From Undaria pinnatifida (Eukaryota > Sar > Phaeophyceae > Laminariales > Alariaceae): 64,000 bases of DNA. Under the pieces are notes generated by a model. That model searched no databases, was not told where the DNA came from, and saw only the letters and a list, made by a program, of their open reading frames with translations. Positions 32,022 to 43,519 of this stretch are shown in pieces. Position numbers and translations under genes: made by a program. Numbering within the stretch: position 1 is the stretch's first letter; every line of letters starts with the position of its first letter. The stretch spans positions 13,799,892 to 13,863,891 of the forward strand of contig JABAKD010000029.1 of assembly GCA_012845835.1 (NCBI GenBank). Reading direction: 5' to 3'.

Positions 32022-32686
32022 TGTTAAGGTATTAGTGGGGTATTAGTCCGTTTGACCACTTGCCAAAGGCTAACCAATAGCTTACCCAAACTAAGCCTTA
32101 TAACACTCTCCCCCTCTGAAGCGGCGGAATACCAGGTCGGCCGGATACACGGGTGGACCTGTCAATATCCAAGCGGTTTCATCCCCTGGGTATACCGGGG
32201 AGAGTATTTTTCAAGTTCGATCATGGGGAAAGTCCGAAAAAGTTTATTTTGGTGGATGTGGGATTTTTTTTCCACGACCCCAAAAACCCATGGTCTGTCG
32301 ACGACGCCATTTGTTAAGGTGTTAGTCTAGTGGGATATTAGTCCGTTTGACCACTTGCGCAAGGTTAACCAATAGCTTACCCAAACTAAGCCTTATACAC
32401 TTCCCCCCCCTGAAACGACGGGATAGCAGGTCGGCCGGATATACGGCGGACCTGTCAATTATCCAAGCCGTTTCATTTCCTGGGTATACCCCGGGAGAGT
32501 ATTTTTCAAGTTCGACATGGGGAAAGTCTGAAAAAGTTTATTCGTGGATGTGGGATTTGAACCCACGACCAAAAAAACCCATGGTCTGTCGACGACGCCA
32601 TTTGTTAAGGAGTTAGTGGGGTATTAGTCCGTTTGACCACTTGCAAAAGGTTAACCAAAAGCTTACCCAAATTAAGCCTTATAACA
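32022..32686 (-). mobile_element. Tandem TRIM-like array: three ~85-bp LTRs, two internal regions
   Basis: LTRs at 32022-32105, 32312-32399 and 32603-32686 start and end TGTTA..TAACA. On the minus strand each internal region begins AATGGCGTCGTCGACAG, a primer-binding-site-like TGG start, and ends in a purine tract (AGAGGGGGAGAG or AGGGGGGGGAAG) before the next LTR. CATG flanks both outer ends as a 4-bp target duplication. The second internal region carries GTGGGTTCAAATCCCAC, a perfect tRNA T-arm / B box. No coding capacity. A 3-LTR array suggests LTR-LTR recombination. Confidence 0.8.
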
Positions 32687-32999
32687 CATGAAAGCTTTCG
32701 CATTACTGCCATTAAATGGAAGAAATCGAAAACTTTCCATGAGAGTAGTGGAATCTTCCATGAAAGTGGTGGAAGCTTCCATGAAAGCGTGGAAGTTTCC
32801 ACGGGAGCTTCCGTCTATTAATAGTTCCATCTGCAAAACAAATGACGTAGAAGACCGCCCCGCTTGCCGCACGTGCAGATACTGCCACCTTTCTTGTTTT
32901 GGGCATTTCGAAAGCGCTACAGCTGTGAGCTCGAGCTTGATTATGTGGACGAGTCGATACCTAGCAAGCCGTGCAGCCTAATACTACATCGAATCGGGG

Positions 33000-33924
33000 G
33001 TCGCGTGTTTTGATATCACGTTCCTCGTGAATTATATCGGGTATATATATATGGATATACATACTGTAGTCAGATGAATGCGTCGGTGCCTCGCCCAAAT
33101 GCTATTATATTGCACGATGTATACTGCTCGCCAGAGAACCAGCAGGACGATTTTAGAGTTTCCAAAAAAAGAAAGGAGATAATCGTGCTGGTACGCAAAT
33201 TTTACATGTGATCACATAGTCTACTGGTAGGTCACAAGGAGGGGGAAATGCGACGAAGAAAATGACGGTTGCAGCATCGGCCACTCGAGGCAGCCTTATG
33301 GGGGCGCAGTGGGTGGGGGGTTGGGGAGTGTCCGAAGCGCATCGCAAGGAGTTAAACGACACGCACACAGCATCACGATGATCATACTGCTGTAGAGCAC
33401 AGGACACCCACAGTAAGAAGCAGGGTATTGGGGAACAGCCTGATACTTGCAGGAAAATAGTAAATAATGCGGGATCCGTTATACTGAAGCGATACACTGG
33501 AGCGTTATACTGGAAAAACTATTACTACCACAATACTAGTAGTGTAGAACGCACCCTCGCCCCAATGAGATATCTATGCTCAGCTTGGGATAAACACTCG
33601 ATGAAACATCGACGACAAGTGTGATTGCTGAACCCTATGTGCGATAAAAATTGAAGGCAAGAACACGGTGGGTGAAGGGACGACACCCGTGACCACGGCT
33701 TGTTGTCCAGAAGCTGGAAAGTAGAAGTGTAAAAAAAAATGTGTTTACCTGGTATGTTTGTTACCAAGTGCTATTCTAGCGTACAGGTCCAGTCCTAAAC
33801 TCTTACTGCGGCGTGCTCACGCTAGACGATTGGCACGTGGTCGAACCTCTTTTGCTTATCATTTATTAATAGTGTAGCCGCAGTCGCAATACGACGTGCT
33901 TAATGATACTTGGGCGGGGCTGGA
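33000..33924. other. Gene-free stretch
   Basis: No motif-bearing frame seen. Scattered TACCTGGTA words (for example 33748). Confidence 0.4.
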
Positions 33925-34760
33925 ATGGGTTCGTTCGTGCTGGTATCATACAAAACTGTGAAGTATCATCTGAAGCATACATGGCATGCTACCCCATGCG
34001 GTTTCTTGCGTTCGTGCTCGCTTTTGACAGTGCTCGCATCCATCAGCCAATTCCTGTATATCAATTCCACAAAGTGTTAACGAACCGCTATATACACGCT
34101 CGCCTGCACGGCATAGACTACATGCATACGTAGCTATATCTACTAGTAGATGGAGTGTGATAGTGTAAATCGTACTGCAATCATGCGAAGTGTTCGTTCG
34201 TACTGGTAGCGTTGTATAAAAAATATTTCAAGGACGTCAGCCGTGAGTTCGACGAATTTCAGGTCAATACTCATATTTATTTGCAAGCTGCGTTGTTGGT
34301 ACTTGTAATATACTTCGTACTAGACTACACAAGTGAGTTTTATCATACGAAGCATGCATAACACGCTACCCCGTGCGGAACCCTGCGTAGGTGCTCGCTA
34401 TACGTAGTGCTCGCATGCATCCGCCAACTCCTCTTACTACAACTGTAAACAATCCTTCTCCGGGACGGCATACATACCTATCTATCTGTGGTATCAGTAG
34501 GAGATATGAGTGTGTTCGTTCGTACTGGTATCACATCATGCAAAGTGTTCGTTCGTACTGGTACAGTAGACAGCGTGGCGACGCATACATAACACGCCAC
34601 GAACCTCTTGCGGGTTCCTGCGTACGTGCTCGCTAATGCTCGCACTCATCAACTCTTCTACTACCACCGGGAGTTCTCCTGCACGGCACACATACCTCTT
34701 GTGGTGCGAGTACAGGTAGATCAATAGTGTCCGTTCGTATTGATACCGCATCACAGACGA
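33925..34760 (+). repeat. Three tandem ~270-bp units, one carrying an insertion
   Basis: Units begin near GTTCGTTCGT.CTGGTA (33928, 34189, 34542) and contain CATAACACGC.ACC-type, GTGCTCGC and CATCAGCCAA / CATCCGCCAA blocks. Unit 2 holds a 132-bp insertion (34214-34345) of the dispersed repeat seen at 36-156, absent from units 1 and 3. Confidence 0.72.
34214..34345 (+). mobile_element. Insertion of the GACGTCAGCCGTGAG repeat in a tandem unit
   Basis: Nearly identical to 36-156 over GTATAAAAAATATTTCAAGG to GTGAGTTTTATCAT. The flanking unit resumes with ACGAAGCATGCATAACACGC, as in the other units. This is an in-window empty site and thus evidence that the repeat moves. Confidence 0.75.
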
Positions 34761-37700
34761 CTTTCGAGTATGTAGACGTGAGCATACCCTCCCAGCCCAG
34801 TACAAAGTATCATACCTGGTACCAGGTATTATCAGTAGTGTGTGATTTGTGACAATTTTTCGGGTTGACGGTTACAGATGGAGCATTTTCGTCGACCTCC
34901 CGACCCCATGTATGTGTGGAGAGCGTGTGCCTGGGAGGACGGTGACCCACGCATGATGATCAGCGTCTGGGAGATGGCTATGCCCTCGTCCACCACAAAC
35001 GCATAGTAGTAGGAAAATCCCACGGCGAACTACGGACGAGTGCACCGCCCCACCCGGCACTGCAGTATTCCATGCCCGTATATACGAACCTGGCGGTATG
35101 CTGCCCCACCCAATACATACCACAATGCGCTTAAATATAGTCTAAGGATTGTGGGATTATTTATGTCAATAATAACACAGAAGGTCCTTATAATTAAAAA
35201 CCGGTACCGGTACCAGTGCGACGGTACATCTCCTATCCTCCGAGCACAGCATAGTCTAGACCATAGTTTTGATACGTCGAACGTACACTTGGTCTCGACA
35301 AAGTTCAGCACCCACCTGTACAACCCAGGCAGTCGCGTTGCAGATTTTGTTGGAATAGGAGTTGAGGCTCCACGCGAGAAAAGCTCCGCCTGCGCGAGCC
35401 CCGAACACGAACCTCTCGAAGAATGTGTGTCCGTCCAAATGGCTTCAAAATCCGAACGAACGTTGACCTGCGAATCCTGCTGGTACGATACCAGGTATTT
35501 TTCTTCTCGTCGAACGCCGCGGTAGTTGTGACCCCTCAGCCAAAGTCTAGCTCTCGTTCAGTGCAAGTGTTGAACGCCCGTTGCGGCTATAGTCTGACCG
35601 GCCACTACTAACTCCAGCAAGAGCAGTGCGCGGTGATGAGGCACTTGACGATTGTAACAATGCTGTGTCGTTGTCTGTGACTCCTCCTCCTGTTGTTGCA
35701 TGTGTGTTAACAGCGCAGGAATAGAAACCCTAAATTCGTCGAACTCACAGCTGACGTCCTTAAAATACTAAAACAATTTTTCATAAAAAGTTATAAAAAT
35801 CATTCGATCGGTCGTACTCACATCTGACGTTTTTCAATTTTTATAAAATGATCCTGCGCAACGGACTCAAGGCCACATACATGTAAAACAAGCACACCAG
35901 TAAGTAAGTGATCGTTTGATGGGATGCATTTTTTTTGTGCAATATAGTAGTGGTGGTACTATATGTGCCGGCCGAAAATACCTGCCCTATAGCGGCAACC
36001 GGCACTACTCCGCATACTGATGCGCTACTACTACTGCCATTTCCTTTATGTGCCAAGCGATTCACAGGCCTTTTTTTGTACCGGGCGACCGACACTACTA
36101 CTCAACCGGCACTGCAGAGGGACCACCACTACTGCACCCATTTTACTTGGGAAAACAGGTGGGGAGTAGACCCAATCACCCGGACGCAGAACGAGCAAAT
36201 CAATTGAAACCGGATCAAACGTAAGTTGTCGCGAGAGACTTCTACGTACATGCGTTGTAAAAGGATACCACATACATACATGGCGCGTTTGGATATAGTT
36301 CGAAAGTGTCGTTTGTTTGTTTGTTTGTGCTCCCCGAAGGCAGACGAGATTACCTGCTCAGCTAATCTGCTCGTACGAGTAGACGATGCTAATAAGGTAT
36401 ATGCCTCTGTAACTGACGAACCCAACCGCAATATAATACGTGTATCCAGCACGGCAGCAGCGCTTACTTGAGAAATTAGGCGTGGCTTGACTGCCGCACG
36501 AGTGAGCAAACCATCCAATTGAAACCAGCTCTTATTTTACGTAAATGTCATGCTAAAACCGTCTCCATTATATATATGAAGGGTACTCACCGCCAGCTGA
36601 AAGAGTCCGGGCCCTGTGGCCCACCATACTTAAAGCCGTGCCCTGCGGTACCAAACTGTACAACACGGGGACAGATCTCGTCGCCCACACGATGCTATTA
36701 GTGAACTCGTGACTTTACCGACGGCGTATTCATCGATGCCGTATAACACACGTCACGCGAGATTTCTATATGGTAAGATCTCGACGAACAGCAGTGTTGC
36801 CAGAACCATCATTTTGTTTGTGTGTGTGCGACTTTTTTTGTTGGAAAAAATGGAAAAAAATGCTGGGAGACTCATCCCAGGGGGGGTGTCCTTTTGCGCG
36901 TTGCTATACGGTAGTTAGGTGCGCTGGCACTTCACATATAACACGGCAACAACATGGAACATCGGTGCAAGAATGGAAGGCAGACGAACATGTAATGAGC
37001 AGGAATGGTGGAGGAAGGGCAGCAGCAGATGGGTAAGACCGATGGAGACTCATTCTACGATAGCCCCCCCCTAAACCAGCGATTTTCTTCAACCAACGTT
37101 TCATGGACAAGAGGAAGGACGATACGAAACACAACTATTCGTATATTTTCTTGTTGTTTGCAAAGGGCTGTCAAACGATGACGTCGGGGTCGCGAGGGGC
37201 ACCGTGTTTGAGGAGATACGGCCGGGAGCTGGTTTCAAAACCAACGATTTCGTTGAAGAAAAGTTGGGGGGGGGCTACCGTAGAACCACTCCGGAGCCGG
37301 TTGTAAGCGGTACAGGAGGGAGGTAGACGTCGTGCAATAGGTTTCATTTTCGTCGGTTTCCCCTACTACATGCAGTAGTTTTCTTGCACTTTTGTGGGGA
37401 TGTTTATGAGTGATCGACTAGTAGTTCATCATGCACGCTGTCGGATCGCAAAAACCGCCATACGATGTCACCCGGTTCTTGCACGATTTGTATGCGCCAG
37501 TGTTACCCCATGCCTGGTAGCATTTTTTTTTGCCCTTCGACAATGATGCGAGTATAGGGTAGATGCCGTTCCAATGTGTGAATCAGATATATATATATAT
37601 TATAAAAATACAAATACACTCCAGCTGTGAGATCGAATATTTTGTCGAAACTCATCTTTGCAAGCTGTGTGTGATACTCCGATCGCGCGTATTACGGGTT

Positions 37701-39050
37701 GTGTGTCCTCATTAAGGATATAGGTCGGCGACTCCTCTTGCAACTACAGTGTAGCTATCAGGGTCAACAGGGTGATGTTAGGCAGTCTGTGCGCGGAAAC
37801 TATAAAACCCGTTTCTGAGGGGGACAAAATCTGACAGCTGTGGAAGGAATTGCATCAGTTTATCAAGTGAATCCTGTAAGTCGAATAACCGGTGAGGGGA
37901 GGGCGGAGTTTTTAAGGACGTGGGAGCCTGGTTTTGATCAAAAGGGGTGCGGGAGGGGGGGAGGGGGGGGGAGGGGACGGGTGGGGCAGGTCAATTTGTG
38001 CGTGGAAACTATAAATATTTCTTGTGAGGGAGGGGTGGGGGATGTGGCGGGGGGGGCGGGGGCGGGGGGGGAGGGCTTTAGGTCGCATAGATGTAGGGGT
38101 TTGCTATACGCGTGGTGCTAGGTCTAGGCGATGGTGCGGGTGGTGGGGAAGGAGGGGACGTTGGGGGCGGGGGTGGGTGGGAATTGCAGCCGCGGCATGG
38201 ACGGCTCTGAAACGATAACGAGGCGATTTCCAGGGCGTGGAAGTGTTTATATCCTTCCATGAAGCAGTAGTACCTATGACCTTCTGTCAACCATTTGTCC
38301 ATTTCCTTTCTCCACATCTTCTCGTTTTTCTACTACTTTCCCTTTCCCTGCATCCGTTCTTTTTAGTTATTAGTCAACCCCAATCCTCATCGACATTCCC
38401 ACCCCAGTACACTGGTCGCAGTCCTCCCGCTTCTTATTTTCCCCTCGCGACTTTGCAGTCCCTCAGAGCTAGTCTATGTCTATGCACTCTGCGCGAAATT
38501 GCCCTATTATAGAATAAACGCGCTCCAAATCGTCCATAGGACTACAACAATCGTCCCACTAGCTGTATACAACAGGGTGCGGCTATGATACAACATGGCG
38601 TAAGGTCCGACAGAATTTCATAGTTCTAGGAAAGGGGTCCACAAAGTGATCGTTCTCTAATCTATGTTTTGGTGAAGTAGTCCAGGCCTCTCTGTGCATA
38701 TCCAAGCTTAGGAGCCAGACGGGCCCCATATTACGCTTTTGTTAGATATGTACTAAAGCTGTCGCTGTTCAAGACTCGTGCAACTGTAGCGGGGCGCCGC
38801 CTTTTTTCTGAGGCCCCTAACGTCTTGAGGAAGATTTTTTTGCCTTCTGTGACAAAAACCGATTTAGGAGAAACTGGAAGTGCAATGTTATATTAATAGT
38901 ATTGCCCGGGAAGCCTAAGCAGGCGTAAGATATAGATACTGAAATTATACAAAAGGGGTTCCACATGCTTTTGAAGGCATGTGCGTGTAGGACAAGGAGG
39001 ATGATGCCTTTGCTTCGCTGATTTACACGCATTCAGTTCGTCCGTGGCGT
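34761..39050. other. Long gene-free stretch
   Basis: Holds the inverted repeat copies at 35728-35862, the copy at 37601-37690 and G-rich sequence at 37940-38170. 35040-35525 (+) is open for 161 codons without a recognised motif; composition does not convince me. No RNA gene seen. Confidence 0.4.
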
Positions 39051-39159
39051 GAGCGGAAGTAACACCAGAGGTTATCTGGTGCAAGTAAGCGACCAACGTG
39101 GAACCTGCCTAGCAGAGAGACCTGCAAAGGGCGGCCTGTGCCTGTAACAGTCCTTAGTC

Positions 39160-39540
39160 TTATAATACATGGCATCGTCGGCAGGACTGGCTCCGTGCCC
39201 GGTGCCTAGGAGAGGGTTCCGAAATGGCCGCAACTTCAAGCACGTTCGTAGGCGGGGAAACGGCTGGTGCGCTGTTCGTACCCTGGAAAACGGCAATGGG
39301 TGCGCGCATCAATGGGGCGTGGGCGACTTCCAGAAGGTCGCCGGGCTCAAGGAGGCCCCGCCATTCACTAGAGTGTTCTGTACCCTTTGTCCCGCCTTCC
39401 GTTCTTCGTTTGCGGTTTTCTGCTTTAGCATTCTTCCTGAGGCTTTGCAGCCTCGTTAGAGGTGCGGGAGTAGGTTTTGAAGAGCCGCACCTTGGAGTCA
39501 TAACACTCATAAACATCCTGTGTACTATGGAAATTCGCAA
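39160..39540 (+). mobile_element. Fragment related to the 42.5-46.2 kb LTR element
   Basis: It starts TGGCATCGTCGGCAGG, like the primer-site region TGGCGTCGTCGCAGAG at 42803. Near its right end it has GTTAGAGGTGCGGGAGTAGG, TTTTGAAGAGCCGCA and GGAGTCAT, matching 45788-45838 just inside the right LTR. It looks like an internally deleted relative; matching LTRs were not identified. Confidence 0.5.
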
Positions 39541-39689
39541 CAGGTTATGAGCCTCGTTTTGACCGCGGTGCTAGTGCAGCGTAAAGCAACACTTTCACTG
39601 TCTACCCACACATGTGCTTCTTGAGCGACACTGTACAGTATCGCTTTTCAAACCAGACACGTTTGGCATTTTCATCACAAAGGGAACCC

Positions 39690-40860
39690 CAACGAATTTT
39701 GGGAATTTGACTTTCTCGTGGGACGCGTCAAGGCAGCCCCCATGGTAAGCTACGGCGTGCGTCTCATGGCACTGCTGTGCGTTTTTGAGGTATTGCCATA
39801 AAACCGCCGTGGGATCCCACTGAAGGCCAAGGCGGCAGTACCATGGCACCGCCATCGCGATGCCACGGGAGTCACGACATTTCACGGGCGTTCGTGGGCT
39901 TTCACGAACTGTCATGGGCTTTCACGACAATGCCGTGTGGGAGCACCACGGACTTTGGTCTGTGCAATAGGTTTTCACGGCACTGAATATTGGAATATGG
40001 GCTTATGAGGCCCCTATTATTAGTATCTGAATGATTCGCAGTCACTACGCATGAACGCACTGAATATCTGTTTATGCTTGATGCGGGGAAATACAACAAG
40101 CGGTGAAACTCAGTTTATGTTTACCGCCGGTTTATTGTGTATTCAAGTTGTATCTAGCTTAACACCGTAAGAATCGGGGAACGCTGCAGGGAACAGTACA
40201 CGGGAACGTTAGTGTAGGACGGACTGTCGAACAGTACGCCAACCCGAGGAATACATTTGCCCTTGGCATGGGCATTGTCCTGTGAGCATCAGGTGACGGT
40301 CAGCCCTAACTCAATCACTCTCTTCATCCTTCTCTCTTCGTCCCCTCGCATTATCTCTCTCCTTTCTCTTTCTTTTTTTGGTTTCTACCTTTTGGCCGCA
40401 ACCGCCAGTTTTCACACTACAGTATCTCCTCTTTTCTTCTCCGTCACAACTGATCTTCACAGGCACTCGGTGCCAACGTCTGTGCAGCGCTTATCAAAGA
40501 AACCGAACCTCGACACGCATCACTGTATTACCAAATGCCGTGGCATGCCATGAAAATGTCCAATGGCAGCGCCATGGGAGGTTGGGAGGTTCTATGTCAC
40601 TGCAATGGGACTACCGTTGACGTGCAATGGCATTCGTAACCCTAACTATAATCCCAAGCGCACGGCACTGTGTTTTCCTGGAGTATCTTACGGCGTAGGG
40701 GTGCCACAATGACACCCATGACACCCACGGCATTGCCGTGGCACTGTCATGGGGCTTCATGATAGTACCCCATGACAGTGCCATAGCAAGCATGGCTGTA
40801 TGGCACTGCCATAGCAATGCCATAGTACTGCCGCCTGCAATGTGTGTGTCAAACAACGTG
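39690..40860. repeat. CATGGCA / TGCCATG palindromic repeat fields
   Basis: Two fields (about 39690-39960 and 40530-40850) are crowded with CATGGCAnTGCCATG, CCGTGG and TTTCACGA words that can form many small hairpins. No period and no coding frame. The gap 39970-40520 holds nothing I recognise. Confidence 0.6.
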
Positions 40861-41203
40861 CATTGTTGGGGGGGGTCGAGAAACCCGCGGCTCATCTCGC
40901 AACGGCTCACCGTCCCCATTCTCCAAGCCGACCGTGCTCTTGATGGGCTTGTAGAAGCCCCTCGGAGTCTCCGTGGTCGCTGTTCGCGTTGGGTCTTTCG
41001 ACGCAGAGGTTATGCGCATCCTGCGCAGACCACCTATCCCAAACCCGCCCACCGCGCGTGGTCCTCAGCGACCTGCACGCACGCGATGGCAGGAATGAGC
41101 TGCCTCGGGCATCTTTTCTCTTGAACTCTATTACTAAGGGCCGTTCCTAAGGAATGGCCAAAATACAACGCTCTAAAAAAGAGCATGCCTATGTGGCTGG
41201 AAA

Positions 41204-41256
<53 letters not shown>

Positions 41257-41265
41257 TACTACTCC
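41204..41265 (+). repeat. ACT trinucleotide microsatellite
   Basis: About 20 near-perfect ACT/TAC units with one TTC interruption. Confidence 0.95.
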
Positions 41266-41308
41266 GTACTATTGCTGTATCCTCAAAGACGCACCATCCG
41301 CGCTTTGT

Positions 41309-41424
41309 GGTGGTACTCCGAGTGAGGGATGCGTGGCTGGTCGGTGTTGGGAAGCGTGCTTCTCATGGGTTCCGATGTCTTTGGTTGGTCTCTCCTCATG
41401 GCTCGCTGGATAGACTCAAAGCTT
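41309..41424 (+). repeat. 115-bp repeat with conserved frame, copy 2
   Basis: Inverted relative to 506-620, reading LRVRDAWLVGVGKRASHGFR in frame. The frame match between copies outruns the base match. Confidence 0.65.
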
Positions 41425-41929
41425 ATACATTATTTCCTCTACATTGACCTCTAAAAAACAGACAAAGCAAGATAAGACAGAGTAGGGCAGGGTACGAGTA
41501 CCGTGCAGGGTAGAGCAGGGTAGTGAGATGAGGGGCGCCCTGATTGTCCCATTATCGTCACCTACATTCCCGCCCATCTATGATGGCGTTGACGTGAGTG
41601 TGGCATCTAATATGACGTGGTTTCACCTCGGCCATGACATGGTTTCGCGTCAAATCTACAAACTATCCTTCTACGGAGGGCACTCCATTACATTAGGCTA
41701 CCCTGAATATTCGTAGATGCAGATCACCTGGCAATCAAAGGATGTCAACAAAACATCCAACATTGTAAAGGGGATCGAAGATGGGGCTATTAAAAAAAAA
41801 CGAAAATGAGGCTAAAGATTCCCCCACACCTCGTAATAATGAGGCTTAAATGCCTCATTGCAAGATATACAACCCTATGATGGAGTTCACAACCGTGAGA
41901 GCTCGAGAAAGGGTATGTACCTACGGTAT

Positions 41930-42526
41930 ACCAGTAGCAATCGGCCTACGAAAACACGAAGAGGTCAGCCACTGAGCGCAACGATGCGAAGGAAGCCAAA
42001 GAGGAAGGTATAGACGCGGAAACAATGCCAGAAGAGAAGAAGGGAACACGTGTCACGCTGTGAACGCCAGACAAGTTTACGGCCTGAAGCGTAGGGCCGA
42101 AGGGGCTGGCGGTAGGGCCATTTGCCGAAAGACAAGAAGTAAGGATCACTGTCTACAATAACGTCAGAGTCCCTACGTTGGACATGGAAAGCTGATGTGG
42201 GGCCATCGGTTGAACGGTGAAAGAGAAACAACCAAGACGCGAAGGAGCGTCGGGTCACTGGCCGAAAGGCAGAAGAGAGAGCCTGAAACAGGAGAAAATA
42301 AAGAACACTGCCTAAAGTAATGTCAGGGTCCGCAAGGTTGGACCTGGAAGGCTGACGTGGGACCATTGGTCGAAAGGCAAAAATATAAAGAACCAGTACG
42401 CTGAGGTGTAACGGAAGCACAGGGGCCGTAATGTGGGACCTAGGAGGCTAGCATAAGGCCCTTGGTTGAACTGTATAACGGGAAACCGAGGCAAGCAAAA
42501 CAAATCGCGAAAACGCAGCGAACGAC
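41930..42526. repeat. Degenerate ~130-bp satellite left of the LTR element
   Basis: Units with GGCCGAAAGGCA / GGTCGAAAGGCA, GTCAGGGTCCGCAAGGTTGG and GGAAGCTGATGTGGGGCCAT / GGAAGGCTGACGTGGGACCA. Open frames here are by-products. Similar GAAACGAAA and CTGAAA-rich sequence resumes right of the element (46190-46800), as expected if the element inserted into the satellite. Confidence 0.55.
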
Positions 42527-42844
42527 AACATGTTAAGATACGGCCTCGAAAGTCCTGCAATAATCCGAACTTGAGATCATTTGGATGGGTTTCGTATGAT
42601 AAGCTTGGTGTTTTATTTTCGGGAAAATTAGGAAATAGATCGGAGGCATGTGTCTCCGATCTCAGAAGCTATACGGGGCTATGGTGGAATCGAGTAATGC
42701 TACGTCTCTACGAAGGCAGAGAAAGTGAGTACTCTCCGACGACCTGCTCAATTGGCAAACCTGCAGGGGAGACTCTGTGTCCCCACACAATAGCCTTACA
42801 AATGGCGTCGTCGCAGAGAAGGGTCAAAAGCCGTGTTGGAATTT

Positions 42845-43490
42845 GTGGCTGCAATGTCCCCGTCCGGGAATACCAGGCCTCGGGAGCACGATGCGAATCC
42901 GAACTCGTGGTTTCTCGCCTTGGGTCTTTCTTCGCTTGTTGGTGAAAAAGCGCGAGAATCCGCTTTAACTGCGCCCGAAAAATGGCCGAAACCGAAGGTG
43001 CCAACCCGTCGGTAGCCTCATTGGACATTTGTGGGTCTGCAATGTCCCCTTTTGGGAACACCAGTCCTCGGCGTTTTGGGCCTGTAGTGTCCCCTTGCGG
43101 GAGCACCAGGCCTCGGGAGCTAGATGTGAGTCCGAACCCGGGGGTTTTGGCCTCGGATCCCCCTCACTCGCTGGCGGAAACTCGTATGAAGCCGCCCTCG
43201 TTGCACCCGAAAAAGAGTCTTTCACCGACGGTGCCAACCCGTCGGTAGCCTCGTTGGACATTTGGGTCTGCAATGTCCCCCTCTGGGAACCAGTCCTCGG
43301 CTTTTTGGGCCTGTAGTGTCCCCCTCAGGAACACCAGGCCTCGGGAGCACGACGCGAGTCCGAACCCACGGTTTCTCGCGTCGTGTCCTCTTCGCTCTTT
43401 GGCGTACAATCGCAAGAAAACTTCTTTAACTGCGCCCGAAGGGGCAGGGGCTCTGAGCTGTTTCTGCTTGACGAGAGGCACGATTCTTCC
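42845..43490. repeat. ~230-bp tandem repeat inside the LTR element
   Basis: About 2.7 units (starts near 42845, 43028 and 43257) share TCTGCAATGTCCCC, GGGAACACCAG, CAGGCCTCGGGAGC and AACTGCGCCCGAA. They lie next to the left LTR. Confidence 0.8.
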
Positions 43491-43519
43491 GTAAATTTAC
43501 GGGAATAGCGTCCAGCTGA

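Noticed and set aside
32540-32630. Possible tRNA gene on the minus strand (GTGGGTTCAAATCCCAC T-arm)
   Set aside because: The T-arm and a 3' acceptor strand are there, but no matching 5' acceptor strand, D-arm or normal anticodon arm lies upstream. It recurs only within TRIM-like units, so I treat it as part of that element.
35040-35525. 161-codon open frame as a gene
   Set aside because: No motif, no splice context, no echo, and TACCAGGTA-type repeat words inside. Could not be supported.
42845-43490. CRISPR-like direct repeats
   Set aside because: Units of ~230 bp with no short regular repeat/spacer structure, inside an LTR element in a eukaryotic context.
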